Position numbers and translations under genes: made by a program. From contig OX485809.1 in the NCBI GenBank assembly GCA_950295325.1, positions 2,170,001 through 2,234,000 on the forward strand: DNA of 64,000 nucleotides, written 5' to 3'. Numbering within the stretch: position 1 is the stretch's first letter; each line of letters begins with the position of its first letter. Positions 1 to 12,649 of this stretch are shown piece after piece. This stretch comes from Polytrichum commune (lineage: Eukaryota; Streptophyta; Polytrichopsida; Polytrichales; Polytrichaceae). The notes below the pieces were generated by a model, which saw nothing but the letters and a program-made list of their open reading frames with translations, was not told the origin of the DNA and made no database searches.

Positions 1-285
1 GGTTTTTTCCACCAATGAGAGATTTTAGATTTCAACAGTCACAGGCTCTCAAGCTCTGGTGTAAAGTGCCCCGGATTAGGATCAGTTCATTTAAATAATG
101 GCACATGAGCCCCACTAAATTAAGTCTTGATTAAGCTGCAATCTTTTTGGTACTGGGTGCATTTAGAATGCTTGTGAGTATCATTGGGTTTAGGGTTTAG
201 GATATAGGGTTCAGAATTCCATTGTCAAACGATGTGAACAGATGCAAACCTTACAGTGTCTTTTGATTGAGCAGAAAACACACAG
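1..285 (+). other. Intron tail upstream of the first visible activase exon
   Basis: No coding segment is recognisable here. It ends in an acceptor AG at 284-285, directly before the first exon of the activase-like gene, so at least its right part is intron. A short telomere-like stretch (gggtttagggtttag) lies near 188-203, too short to mean a telomeric array. Confidence 0.55.
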
Positions 286-3200
286 ATGACTGTGAATAAT
301 CAGATGGTGGTTGGCACGCTCATGAACTTAGCCGACAACCCGATGCGCGTGAGTATTGGGCAGGAGTGGCGAGAATCAGATATCGTGAGTCGAGTGCCTA
401 TAATTGTAACTGGCAATGACCTCTCTACAGTTTGGGCTCCACTCATTCGAGATGGGCGCATGGATAAATTTTACTGGTACCTCCAACTGCACATCACTGA
501 TTTGTACACTGATTCCGTTTCATAGTTAATTATTTTTTCTATTCAATAGAGTTATCTTATGGGGCTTCTTTGTGGGGAATTGGTCCCCTATGATTTCCCA
601 TTGGTTGTTTTGCATGCAAAATCAATAATTTCTTTCCACTTGTGATGCATGTCTGGAGGAAGTGTTTGAATTTGAAGGAAGAGCAACCTATTTTGGTTCA
701 TTGGGTGCCAAACTCATTTTAGCACCTCTTGGCATGATAAATGAGTTTGACCCTCACTGAACCTATGTAGAATGTTCTCCGTTCAAACCTCCACACTACC
801 TCCAAGCATGCGCCAAAAACGTATCAAACATGGAAGGTGTGGTATGCAAAACAACCAACTCCCAACCAGAGGTAATGTTGACTTAAAGGTTAATACTAAT
901 GGGATGTTTCTAAGAGTGCTATAAGTTACAGATCAACTGTGGTCTGTCACACAAATGTCAATTTCAGCAACAAGGTGCCATGTTTAGCATAATAGTAAAT
1001 TTAAGCTGAATTCCATGCTGAATGTAGTTTAGCCTGAGTTTTTTGTGCTATTGTGACGCTTGATTGCTTGTTTACTTGGTGCTTTGTTGCAGGCAACCTA
1101 CCAGAGAGGACCTGGTGAAGATTGTCTTTCAGATGTATCGAAAGGATGGCTTGACGGAGGATGACATTGGTTTTATTATTGACACGTTCCCAAACCAAGG
1201 TATTATTTGATTCCTTGTCCTGCTCCACCTTATTTGTCATGTCAAAGTGGACACAATTACTTCATAGCTACAGATTGATTATTTTTATCATAGCAACTAC
1301 ACTAAACATCTGATGTAGTGTGGTATTAAAATTGGCGTGAGAAAATAATTAGGGTGACCTTTGCGACTTGTCATGTGACCTAGTGACTGCATGACAAAAA
1401 ATGTGGGTCGATCATGAATAGTGTGGGCCACTCTAAATCAGATATTTAGTCAACTGTAGGTGGGTAAATGTAAACAGTCACACATGTTTTCTATTTGAAA
1501 ATTTCTATAATTAGTAAAAGCGTACTAAGTAGTATGCCATACAAACCAAATGATTGTCAAGAATGCAAAACATGTAAGTATTTAAACCTGGCGGCTAAGT
1601 GCACTGCCGGTTGGGGATTGGGAACAGCACTGGACTTTTATGGTGCCCTTCGCTCAAGAACATATGATGCACACATTCTTGAGGTACTCATGCGTGTCCC
1701 TCAATCCAAGCCCCCTCCATATATTGCAAAATACCACAAAGATTTTGCAGGGTTTTAGCAGATATCTTAATCTCAGGAGGTGCACAATGTGTTCTTTTGT
1801 TCATACCACATGCTGCAAATGGATGTTTTCAGGAGGGCTATGAGTAATGCGTATATTCTCAGAAGTACATCATAAATGGCGACTATTTATCTAAGTTCCT
1901 TGTATATTGTGTTATTGGATTTATTGGACCCTATTTACTTCTCATATTTGTAAATTTGAAGTCCAAAGATTATATGGGACCCTATTTTTTGTCCCACATG
2001 TTTTCCTAATACCTCCCAAGTGACCTCCCCTCCCAGATCTTAATGGATCTGGAGCAATAGGGTACCATATATTGTCAAACTTGGTAAGTATAACAGTGCC
2101 TTATGGCAAAACTGGGTGTAATTTTCTGAACCTCCTCATACATGGACTGCAGTGGGTCGATGAGATAGGAGGGGCTGAAAAGCTTGGACAAAAACTACTT
2201 CAACGGAAAAAAGATGAACCACTGCCCACGTTTGTGGCACCCAAGGTTGGTCTCTTTTGACAGCATTTCTTGTGATCGCTATTGACTACTGGTTTTGCAT
2301 GGCCTAAGCACCTCAATACACTCTGGATGACTTGAATGTTAAGCAGCGGAAACCACAATTGTTTGCTGTTCATTGTCGGCTGAATTATTTCTTGCAAGCT
2401 TGCTAGCCAAGCTTGGAAAAAGCGTCCTAAAGAGCCTAATCAGTTGGGCTATAATCTCCTTGAAAACATAAGGAAAAGAGTTATGCTTAAAGCCTAAAAA
2501 CTTATGGTTTGGTTGGAAATTTTGGCCCAAATTTTATAATGTTTCAAGAAGTGTTCAAGTGGTGTTGGAACCAACGATTTCAATAAATGAGAAGGGAAGG
2601 TGTTTGACTTTGGCCAAAAGACAGTTGTATGAAAATGAAATTATGACAAGTTTTGAAGGCACTTAAAATGGTGCTCTCAAAAGTTTGATAATGAGTTCAT
2701 TTCTAGATAGTTGTCTTTTTCCCAAAGTCAAACTCCTCCCCTTTTATTTCACCTGAATTAGGGATTCTGATAACACTTGAACACTCCTTAAATATCATAA
2801 AATGTCAAAAGTGGGCCAAATCATGAGGTTTTGAGAACCTTGAGATTATGGCCAGAACTTCATAGCCAAACTGATTTAAGGAGTTTTCAAGTGAAATAAA
2901 AGGGAAGAGGATAACTTTAAAGTCTTTCAGTGAAAAAAAAAGGGGAGAGAACATCCTCTTTGAGAGACTTTAAAGTTATCCTCTCAAAGAGGGACCAAGT
3001 AGGGAATTCTCTTTTAAGAGTTCATTAAAGCTTCTTGTGTCAGCCTATTTTTGCAACATGGGTGAAACTCCTCGAGCTACTAATTCAATCCAAAAAAAAC
3101 TTGGAGACAGCTTTAGGGTCTGACCCATCACTGTAAATCCCAACTCGACTATGCAAGGATAACTCGGCAAACTAAAAAGCCAATGTTTTATAACATGGCT

Positions 3201-3486
3201 GCACTCCTTTAGTATGTAATTTGAGCTGTTGTACAACTTGGGTCACTCTTTGCATAAGCTCCCAAACTTACATTTTAGCCAGTGCACACAGAGTTTGACC
3301 CAAAGATTTTACGGATAATTCTAATAATTATTATTGTTGGTTCTATTGAAACAGCAAACATTGGAAGACCTTGTGAATGCGGGATATGAGCTTGTGGAAG
3401 AGCAAAACATGGTGATGAAGATGAAACTCTCGGATGAGTACATGAAGAAGCAAACAGGTCCAGGAATAGGCCTCTCTGTTGGATGA
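286..3486 (+). CDS. RCA: Rubisco activase-like AAA+ protein, C-terminal five exons (5' part outside window)
   Basis: This is the 3' half of a Rubisco activase-family gene. Exons are 286-476, 1093-1199, 1628-1683, 2153-2245 and 3355-3486 (stop TGA at 3484-3486). Every intron begins GT and ends AG, and the phases join without a break to give 192 residues. The first exon carries the end of the AAA+ ATPase core: TVNNQMV, VPIIVTGND (sensor 1 region) and APLIRDGRMDKFYW (arginine-rich second-region motif). After it come QPTRED, FPNQALDFYGALRSR (family pattern FPGQSIDFFGALRAR), a WVDEIG helix and an ExLVEEQN helix. Activases remove inhibitory sugar phosphates from Rubisco in the chloroplast stroma. 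The QPTRED and NQALDFYGALRSRTYD wording looks closer to the activase-like plant paralogue than to canonical RCA, and the short tail (KKQTGPGIGLSVG) has no cysteine pair of the redox-regulated alpha form. Family assignment is firm; orthologue or paralogue is uncertain. Confidence 0.9.
599..858. mobile_element. Hairpin (foldback) MITE in activase intron
   Basis: The left edge (attggttgttttgcatgc) and right edge (atgcaaaacaacca) are inverted copies, and the arms continue inward with mismatches, including a fold of CAAACTCATTT against AAATGAGTTTG. A related hairpin lies at 28288-28525, which makes this a dispersed non-autonomous element. I could not fix a target duplication. Confidence 0.6.
1310..1460. 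repeat. Dispersed repeat in activase intron, related to 43970-44125
   Basis: This part of the intron shares patchy blocks with 43970-44125, for example a version of atgaatagtgtgggccac. It looks like an old dispersed repeat. The edges are only approximate. Confidence 0.35.
2440..2900. mobile_element. Long imperfect foldback element in last activase intron
   Basis: The two halves pair as a long imperfect hairpin: agtgttcaagtg near 2550 against cacttgaacact near 2780, with tttgactttgg against ccaaagtcaaac further in. Farther out, ttggcccaaattttataat faces ataaaatgtcaaaagtgggcc. The last intron is about 1.1 kb and this element explains much of its length. A smaller inverted repeat (gaggataactttaaagtct) lies just to the right, near 2908-2985. 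Confidence 0.5.
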
Positions 3487-3699
3487 TTTTGACCTTATTT
3501 TTAAGAAGAGAGTGTACACTAAGTTAATTGCGCATTGCCCTGCACTTTAGGCTGCAGTTTTTGTAACATTCTGGAATCCTGCTTTATCAACCAGCCCTTG
3601 TTTCTTGGGTCCCTATTAATGCATTTGCACTTCTCTCAAGATGAAAAAGAAAAAGAAACATTAACTCATGTTTTTACTGTTGAGAATATGAACCCATTA
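3487..3699 (+). other. 3' flank of the activase-like gene
   Basis: This is the presumed 3' untranslated region. I see no clear polyadenylation hexamer. It ends where the Tigger element begins at a TA target. Confidence 0.4.
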
Positions 3700-5040
3700 C
3701 AGTCTAACCTTGATAATGTCACACCATCCGTTTCACCAAAAAGAGTGATATAAACAAGGTGTGACATATTTGATAATGTCACATTTTGAAGATTTGTGCA
3801 TAATGTGATATTATCAAAAAAATAGGTAGAAAATCAAAACAAAATTATAATGTAAAAAAGAAAATAACAAATACGAGACTTGAATGTTTTTGAATGTAAA
3901 ATCTAATTCAAAATTATGAATAACAACTAGAGCACATTATAATGTGTCATTGAGATTAGGTAAAGACCTCTCCCTAGAGACAACGAAGCTTCTAATGTCA
4001 CATTGTTTTGTTGATGTTAAATGTGCAACACCAATTCTAATGAGTTTGTCATGGATTTTTTCCATTCCTAACAACTCCAAAGTGTTGAAAATCTGAGAAC
4101 CTTGGCTAGCCATAAAATTCAAAACATCTTTAGCATATTTTTATGCATCGCTTAGCTTCACTACTTTAGACTCATCATCACTGCTATCAACAATCAATGG
4201 GTCTACTTCCATGGAATCAAGAACCTATTCGCCATCTTGCACTAATTGCACAAGCTCCTCAGTAGAATATTCCACCTCAAAATCATCTTCACCTTCCATG
4301 TTTATGTACTCCAAATGACAAAGCTTTTCTACATGCTTGCCTTCGACATCCAAACCCAAATTCAATGCGGCGATGAGATTGCCCAATTCCAAAGCTGCTT
4401 CCTCCATTTTGGACTTCATACGTTCATCAAAATTGTTGATATCTGATGGGCACCCAAACTAATTAACCAGTGATAAACAACCCTCTAACTTAGTTTACAA
4501 ATTATGCTAAACAAAATTGGGGATCTCCCTCTACTTCCCAAATGTGAGTACCCTCCAGAAACCCCAATTCTAGCTCCGTGAAGCAAAATTCCTTGGTTTC
4601 CTCTTCTTCTTCTTGTGCCCACATGCGAGAACACCGTGAAAAGACACACAGTTGAACACATGTGACGGAAGGTGGGGTGCATAGGGGCCGAGAAGTCTTG
4701 ACAACGACGTGAAAAGACAACACCTTTGAGTGCCGTGTATAGACAACACCGTTCAGGGTTGGTGCACAATCAAGTTCCAAGAATAACATTGCATTTATCA
4801 CAGGGGCGGCGCATGACCCTTTCGGTTACTACAATCTGTCCATCCAACCATCACATACAATCCATCCATACTTGGTATTATCACATTTACACTACGGATT
4901 TTTGAAAAAAATAGTGACATTACCAAGGGTGATAGGGATAATAACGAGGGAGTTTTACACTATGAAAATCGGTTTCAAACTTTTAGGTGACAATATCAAG
5001 GTGTTCTATTAACAAGGGTGACATTATCAAGGTTAGACTG
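3700..5040 (-). mobile_element. Tigger/pogo family 1 element, internally deleted copy
   Basis: The inverted ends are CAGTCTAACCTTGATAATGT and its complement, flanked by TA duplications at 3698-3699 and 5041-5042, as in Tc1/mariner-pogo elements. The left 745 bp match the left part of the full element at 51097-54867 and the right 400 bp match its right end. About 195 bp between (4446-4640) match neither side and look like filler DNA placed at the deletion. The transposase N-terminal and catalytic parts are gone, so the copy could move only with outside transposase. Confidence 0.9.
3937..4419 (-). pseudogene. Remnant of Tigger transposase C-terminal tail
   Basis: The reading frame matches the acidic tail of the transposase at 51339-51840: KMEEAALELGNLIAALNLGL, then EDDFEVEYSTEELVQL, then NFMASQGSQIFNT and KQCDIRSF. 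Both pieces are in one frame but are separated by premature stops, one just after VQDGE. No catalytic residue is present. In this copy the segment that is frameshifted in the full element reads straight through. Confidence 0.8.
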
Positions 5041-5042
5041 TA

Positions 5043-7663
5043 GCTTAATTTATCTTGTTCAAGAGTCCCCTTGTAGGGTATGTTGCCTACCTATCAGTAG
5101 GTGGACTCTATTTTGCACTACTTCCATGCCAAAAGATTAAGAGAGGCGGGTCTTAAATGGACACCTTTCTGTTTACACATACTTCTCATAAGATATGAAA
5201 CAAGCAATTAATGCTAGATGATTAGCAAATCCAAATGGTGCCCATAGCTTCTTTCCTCAACGTGAATACTTTTAGATCTTGTATGAATATCCCATTCATT
5301 GTCAACGTGGTGATTCTTTGAATTTTTAAATGATTATATAGATCACCCCCAATTATATTGACTATTGTGTCTAGAATTGCTACCAAATTTGAGAACGTAA
5401 TCCAATCTCTTTTCAACACATACTTTTGTGGTGTATGTTCTTAGTTTCAGATCCAACACATACCACTCAAATATAGGTGTTTGTTTAAGATTAGACTATA
5501 TATCTTGTACACGGGGGGATCACACCCCCTTACATTTTGTAACCACGTGCGATAATGGGGTATTTAATGGGGGGATATTTATGCACCTCTCAATATTTTT
5601 TCCCTCCCTACATGTAGATATAAAGCTACTTTGACGTATTTTTTAACACCCTATATTTATTTGTAATTGTTTAGAAAGGCTAATTTTTTGCATCATATTG
5701 TTTTTATAAATCGTACAAGTACCAAATAGTAGATGGAATACTAGCATTGCAAAATTGACTATGTGAGCAACAAACGTTCCATAGCATCCATCTTGTCATT
5801 TAATCGCTTTCAATTAGTTTTACCAATGCTAAACCGTTCAAAATGCCGTTCAAAACACAATCAATAACACTTGGATATTATTTAAAAGGTCACCAATAAA
5901 CATGGAGATAACAAAATGTACAAGCTAACATAGACAAGTTGTAAAAACGGATAGAACAAAACAAGAAACACAATCAATTATCACAAAACATGATTTTTTG
6001 CACAACTATGTACTCCAAAAACAAAAGATTGCATTCAAATGAAATAAAGTTAAATACACAAATTGAAAACATTTACTTCAATTGTGTTCACAAACACATT
6101 CAACCTTGTACCAAATATTTACAATGTGAAGGGTTAGGATATAACTATGCACCCTCCAATACATGTCAATATCCTCTACAATGTCATGATAAGACTAAAA
6201 TTTTTGGAGAGATTTGCTTAACACCAATGATGACGAATAACTAAAACTAATTGATGGCATGAGGCGGGTAACCTTTGAAGTCTCCAACCACTCCACCAAG
6301 TCTCCCTCCAAGGCAGAGTGCAAGGCAAAGCGCAATCCTCTACGTCTACCAAGGTGACGTTGCCAAATGTTGTAACGCATCATCGATCATCTACAAAAGA
6401 TTGTTGTAGCAAAAATATAATCAATAGAATGTTGGCATATTGGACACTACTAGCATTACTATAATTACATAATGAAGTTTGTAATTTTATGTTTGAAATC
6501 TTTGAAAGAAACCTATAATTCTAGGGTTGAAAAGGATCATATGAAAAAAGTTGGCTCACATTTCCTAGATGATCCCAATATTGGCCTTTCTAGAACCCAA
6601 TTCCAACCTCACGAATTTTTCTTAATCTCTTTTTCATATGAGTAATCTCCTAGTTTCCACGACATTAGTTCCAGTTCGATTACAAAATTGGCCTCTCATG
6701 AAATGACACTGCAATCTCCAGTAGGACCTCGTCCTCTGACTACGAAACCACATGTTACACAAAATCCGAATGACGCATCTCATCAAAACATACACATTTT
6801 TACAACTATTGGTAGTGACATCTGAACATCCCACTTGAGGTAGATGTCTCAAAGAACAAGATACAAGTACAGAATAACTTGGAAAGCATCTCACCTTTCT
6901 ACGCTCACATTCAAGTTTTGTAACTCTTCATCTTTCTACATCTCACATTTAGGAGGGCGTCGGAAATCAATAGCATGTCGTCAAAAAATAGACAGTGGAA
7001 GGGAAAAAATCAAGGAGTTGGAGTTTGAAATCAATTCTTACCGCATGCAAGCGGAGCAAGCTCATGAAACACCTTGTGTGAACGTTATGAAGCAAAGAAG
7101 AAAACTCCAAAAAATGTATCTTACCTACCGCCTATGCGCCACACTTCACCAACGCAAGACCTCTTACCCGAATGCTTCACCGCCTTCACGCCACTGTGTT
7201 TGCCCAACCCTAAGCAAGCCAAGGGCCATTGAGAAGTCACAACATTCCTTCCCCCAAAAAAATCCACAACATTTCCCTCCATACTAACGCGTTTCATTCA
7301 AATTTGAACAAAATTTACACGATTCTTCATCCAAGTAGTCAAACCCATAATTATTCTATTGATCCTACTACACACATTTGGGGGGATCCAATATATAATA
7401 CCCTATTTTTTTCTACTGATTACTAAAATGGAGGAATTATTCACCACCCTATTTTACAAATAATCATGTAGAGGACATATTTCCAATGCTATGGTAGATC
7501 TAACGAATTTGTAAAATTTACCCTCAATGAATTAAATTGACCCTATTTTTTATCTCACGTGGTTTCTAAAATTTCAATAGTCACCTCCCCGTGATCTTGT
7601 AGTACAAGGGAGGGAAGAACAAGGGATCTATTAATGACAAAAGTAAAGTATTCCCTAATCACA
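5043..7663. other. Intergenic AT-rich sequence, no recognised feature
   Basis: I find no supported gene. Short reading frames here have no recognisable domain and show no splice structure. A run of G and C tracts near 5513-5575 is the only compositional feature. Confidence 0.4.
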
Positions 7664-8721
7664 TGTGAGCAAAACCTCCCACCTCTTAATTGCGTGGTAG
7701 TCCGGGTAGAGGCTTCTGCTTCACACAATTGTTTGCTAATTACTACCTAATTGTGTATTCTATTCAATTCAAATTGAATAGGTAGTATTTTAGTTGCACA
7801 ATATTATTAATAAACATGAGTGTATTAAATCACATTAAAACATCAATGAAACACCAAATCTACCACCTTCAATTAATGTCTTCGATTCTCATTTTGCACC
7901 TTAGCAACTACATCGTCATCTTCCTCTCGACTCCAGTTCCGCTCGCCTCGTGGGTGGCCTTCCAATCTGCTGAACCATCTCCTCCGACACGCTCATTCTC
8001 GATCAACTAACACCAACCTCCAATTTGTAGTAGCGTCTCAAATCCATCTTCCAGCATCTTAACTCTAAGTTGCAACTCAACTCCCAACTTGCAACCTCTC
8101 GCCTCACCTCAGCTCACCTTGCCTCAACCCTAAACCATGTTCTGATGAGATGCATGATCGAAGAAACCGCATCAATGAAGAAATGGCTAGATTGGTGCCA
8201 CTCACACCATATGGTTGTTGCGAAGTTGCTCCAAGAATGAAACCCTAAACCCTCGTTGCGTGGGAAAATTTGATGAACTATTTTCACTTGTACCCATTCA
8301 CTCCTTGCAGCGTGCAGACCAACCAACACCGATCCAAGATCTTCGCCTAATCCAATGTCTAGCACATAAACCTCACTCCAATGCAGGTTTTCCACTTCTT
8401 CTCCCCTTACTCTCTCGTGCGCCTCTTTCCAAACTTCCTCCAATCTACTTCCCGAGACCCCTTGAGCTTCCCCATATTTTCCAAGTTGCCTGGTGGCCAA
8501 CGGTTTCAAGGGCAGCCTGAAGATCAAAGGAAATTTTAATTTTTTTTTCTTTCCCTGTTTTTTGTCACATCTTTATGTAGTTTCTCCCTTTCATACATCC
8601 TAACTTAATCTCACACATTTCTAACATTCATAAGGTTATTTAAATTCTAATTGCGTTCTCATTTCTTCGATTATATTATCCTCTCATTAACTCGACATGG
8701 GAGCACATTTTTGGGCTCACA
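7664..8721 (-). repeat. 3' LTR of the Ty3/gypsy element
   Basis: It matches 15787-16904 along its length, for example the shared stretch ctcttaattgcgtggtagtc and the shared end gggagcacatttttg. It runs from TGTGAGCAAAACC to the GGGCTCACA edge. The left edge is accurate to a few bases only. Confidence 0.8.
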
Positions 8722-8807
8722 TAACTGGCAACCATTAGAGGAAGGATCCAGAATTTCTTGCTTGCAAGTGAGCATAATCGCAAAATTCGTGCCATGTATT
8801 CTTTATA

Positions 8808-9932
8808 TCAATTGTCTGCGGTGCAAATTGGAAAGCATTCACCATTCAATGTCTCCATCTGTATTATGTTATTGCGTAAAACCTCACTAACAATGTAGGA
8901 TCCTAACCACACGGCATCAAATTTGCCCGGAAAGTCTAACTTCCTAGCATCTTGGAGCAATACCAACATCCCTGGCCTTAAACTGCGTTTCTTATGCCAC
9001 TTGTCAAAGACAACCTTCCTTCTTTGTTGGATGGCCTTGATGTGATGGGCACTCAACCTACAACTCTCATCCAATGCCTCGAGGGAGGCTAACCTACTTT
9101 TTAGAGACTGGCTATCAATTAGCCTTGAGTCCATCGCCACTCTCAAAGAATTGATTTCAAATTCGATGGCCAAGATGGCCTCGATGCCGTAAATGAGGGA
9201 AAATGGGGTGGCCTAAATAGTAACCTTAAAGGTTGTCCTATAGGCCCACAATGTTGTTATGAGTTTCACATCCCAATCCCACTTAGAGTGCTACATTATT
9301 TTCCACAAGATACTCACAACCATTTGATTAACTCTCTTGGGATGTGCGTTTGTCTGTGGGTGATACGGTGTGGTTTTCCGGTGGTCAATCTGAAACCTCT
9401 TGGTCATCTTTCTAATCGTGTTATTCTGAAAGTGCGTCACCCTATCACTAACCAATATCTTTGGACAACCAAAATTTGGAAATGATGTTTTTATATGAGA
9501 AGACTGCAGCATTCGCAGCTGTGTCTGTCCTCACTGCCTTGGCCTCTACCCATTTCGTCAAGTATTCGGTTGCCACAAAAATATACCCCATTCCCTTAGA
9601 AGAATGCAGGTGCACCTCTCCGATGTAATTTATTTCCCACTTCTAGAAAGGTATCAAAGGTAATGACACGTAAAATGGCAATTCCATTTGCAAGTCAATC
9701 TGAGCGTACCTTTAAAACATATCACACTTCCTAGTGTAGAAGTGACCATCCTGAAACAATGTAGGCCCAAAGTACCATGCTCAAAGTATCTTTTGGCTTG
9801 TGAGCTGGCCCGAAAGTGCCCGCCACATGCATTATCATGATATGTGGCAAGATTTAAAGGAACCTTAGTTACAGTCACACAATGACGGAGGATACCATTA
9901 GCCCCTCGCCTAAATAGCTTATTCCCAATCAT
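8808..9932 (-). pseudogene. Ty3/gypsy integrase, broken
   Basis: Three fragments follow in integrase order on the minus strand. 9654-9932 has the zinc-binding region (YHDNACGGHF). 9291-9512 has the catalytic core (ILVSDRVTHF with the second Asp, then HRKTTPYHPQTNAHPKRVNQ). 8808-9173 has the C-terminal part (LRPGMLVLLQDARKL, KFDAVWLGSYIVSEV). The usual NGQTERVN motif reads NAHPKRVN here, so the catalytic Glu is replaced by Lys. It closely resembles the integrase at 39640-40419. Confidence 0.85.
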
Positions 9933-10059
9933 GACAAAACGCTTGCTAGTTATTCTAACTTTCTTTTGTCCTTCCCATGATAATTCAATAGGTAGTTGTT
10001 GAGTCGTAAAAAATTCAATGATTGATGAATACCACTCATGTTGTGCAATTACTACAAAG

Positions 10060-10480
10060 GGTTCACATCCATTAGCCTATTATCAATTGGCGTAACACCC
10101 AACCACTTAGATAACCTAGATATATAATCAACTTGAAGATTGACTCTTCTAGGCTTATACTCTATTGTATAGTCAAACTCCTCCAACATAAACATCTACC
10201 TAGCTAATTTTTCAATATGCTCGGGTTTGTTTACCAACCAGATAAGTATTTCCCAAGGTATAATTAGGGCCGTCTTGTGCAAATCTAGCAACGCTATCAA
10301 TATCTAGTTATAACCATTGTATTCATCCATGAATGTATAGCACATGTGACCACCCACCTCCTCTAGAAGTAGAGCAATAAAGGACAGTGGGTAATGATCT
10401 TTCTGAGAACTAACGTTAAGCTTTCTATAATCGACACAAACCCTCAACATCTCATTCTTCTTCCTCACTGAGACCATAGA
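10060..10480 (-). pseudogene. Ty3/gypsy reverse transcriptase / RNase H remnant with internal deletion
   Basis: The minus strand gives VRKKNEMLRVCVDYRKLNVS, then YPLSFIALLLEEVGGH and FMDEYNGYN (family FMDGYSGYN, first catalytic Asp region), followed by LHKTALIIPWEIL. The next recognisable words are LVNKPEHIEKLARQMF, EEFDYTIEYKP and VDYISRLS, which belong to the RNase H and connection region. The stretch between, which holds the YxDD active site, is missing; the junction lies near 10240. A stop follows GYN. Confidence 0.8.
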
Positions 10481-11384
10481 CGATATTCAATCAGTGATTT
10501 CTATATACTTAATAAAGTGTGCCTTCAGTAGCCGTTCTAACTCTATCTTCACTAACAACTGGAGTTGACGATTCATCTTCGTCTTTTCCTGCCTAATCGC
10601 TTTAGTTTGAGAATCAGTGGAATTTTGTGTTCAACTACTTCTGGTGGTGTACCTTTAAGATCCTCGTACGAGTAGGCAAACACATCACTAATTTTTTCTA
10701 TCAAACTCTTATACGATCGACTTCAGCTCTAGATAGGTGAGCACCCATCATAATTTACTTGCTCTTCCCATTTTTTACATACTTCCTATCATACTCAATG
10801 GCGTGAGCCTACTTTGTAGTATTTTTATACCAGTCTACAGATACTTGGGGGTAGTCCTTGACATCCTCCTACTGTAATTCCCGTGGACATGGTTTTAAAA
10901 TGCAAAAGGTTTTTTAATGGCATACTCTCGGAAAGTACCTCTAAGTCTTGGGTACCATCTACTTGCAATACAAACACATCCTCTACCATCATTTCATCCA
11001 ACCAGGGTGTCAAACTCCATTGCACCCAATCTCCTTGGAAAAAATTTCACATGCTTTGAAGAATCATACACTCTTTTTTTATCTTCTCTTTCCTCGCACC
11101 ACCTCTCAAGCTAGTATGCAAGATAGCCAAAAAGATTGGTGCCAAGTCAGAATGCTATTGCAACCATCTTGTATATTGTCCATTATTATCAAATGATAGA
11201 AACTAGGCCTAAAGTTGCCTAAACCCTCCGCTACCACTGTTGACTTACCTCACTCAATTGTCCATTTCCCACTAACTTTTTATTTTCTTTACCTTATCAC
11301 TCTCATCCTCCTTGCTATTTGAAGAAGACTCTCCTTCCACCTCTATACTCACAATGGACCCTATAGGCAACTTAACTCTATACT

Positions 11385-11825
11385 CTACAGGCCTATATGT
11401 AACCGATAACTTACCCCTCTTAGATCTACTACTGTATCGGCCATCCTTATCCAAGATCGGTCCAACAACATCAGGAAGGAATCCTTTGCGGTATGCATCC
11501 GAATCACATGAAAAGTCACCACATACACCTCTTTGCCCTTGCTAATCCTACAATCTTTAATTTCTCCCAAGGGCACTACTGGGCTCAAGTTGGCCATGTT
11601 AATGATGAAGGGGGATGAACCCGTCAGACTAATACCCAATTTCTGCATGGTTTGAGCCGGTAAGATATTTAACCCGCTACCCCTATCTACCAGAACATTC
11701 GGTACACCCTTATCCACTATCGTGGCTTCCATTTTTACTGCCTTATCATCATGGGGCCTCTCTAGTAGCTGCATTTTAGCTGCTATCCGAATTCTTATCC
11801 TCTGTTTTCTTCTCACCACCGGCAT
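11385..11825 (-). pseudogene. Ty3/gypsy aspartic protease region
   Basis: A retropepsin-like domain of about 100 residues carries LVDRGSGLNILPAQTMQKLG, where family members usually read LVDGGSGLNILP, followed by GSSPFIINMANLSPVVPLG and FHVI. A small open frame (11272-11454) continues to the left in another frame. It lies between the RT remnant and gag on the same strand, as expected for gag-pol. Confidence 0.8.
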
Positions 11826-12649
11826 TCTTTCCTTCAGAGTCTTTCTAGCAATAGATCAAATATCCAGTAATTGGCGGGATTTAATATCCGCCTTTTATAA
11901 ATTAATATCAGCCCACAAATTATATCATTGAATTTCCCTCTTTTCTCATGTCCTACTACCCTTAATTTTTCTCATGGAATGTTTGGTCCTTCCCACTTTC
12001 CTAATATTTCACTACAACACCACCTCCGTTTCAGGAGAAGACAATTCCCCTACCACATTTTTCGAACTCTCAAATGCATCCCTTAGATCTCTAACAACCT
12101 TCTTGGCTCCTATTGTTACTCGTTCTAACTATGAAAAACAAGGTGGTTACTCAAAAGAATAGTCTTCTTCATTATTAATCTCCTTATCCGATTGTCCAAC
12201 ACTCCTCATGACCTTCGTCACAACGGCCACTACCGGAGCTTCAGACCTTACTACTACTTCTCATTTCCTTAACCCAGACGTGATGACATTTGCATTGGGA
12301 GGCCATGGTGCAACCTCACTAGCGGACTCCATAATAGGATGGAAAACCTTGTTTTGCAGAGGTTTCATCGTTGTACTCATACCTCATACTCACTGTTAGA
12401 CGAACTCGGATCCTAATTAGCACCCAACATTTTATTCTCTAGGGTCTTGGGGGCAAGAGGTCTAAGATTTAATGGAATATATCCATTGGTTGTCTACAAT
12501 CCTACATATGGTTGAATTGTTTGTTTCGCATTACCATAGGCATAGTATTAGTTAGGAGGTCTTCACTCATTCAAGTACATGCCTTACGACCTTCTCTTTC
12601 CCATCAAATTTTCCCTGGCATGTTAGTGCAGGTTAGCCACGGGATGAGA

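Noticed and set aside
185-215. Telomere-like TTTAGGG repeats
   Set aside because: Only two or three imperfect copies, inside or beside an intron.
6844-7287. 147-codon plus-strand frame
   Set aside because: No recognisable domain, AT-rich composition like its surroundings and no splice or repeat support.
8114-8527. Open frames of 100-137 codons shared with 16390-16666
   Set aside because: They lie inside the two LTRs of the Ty3 element and have no domain.
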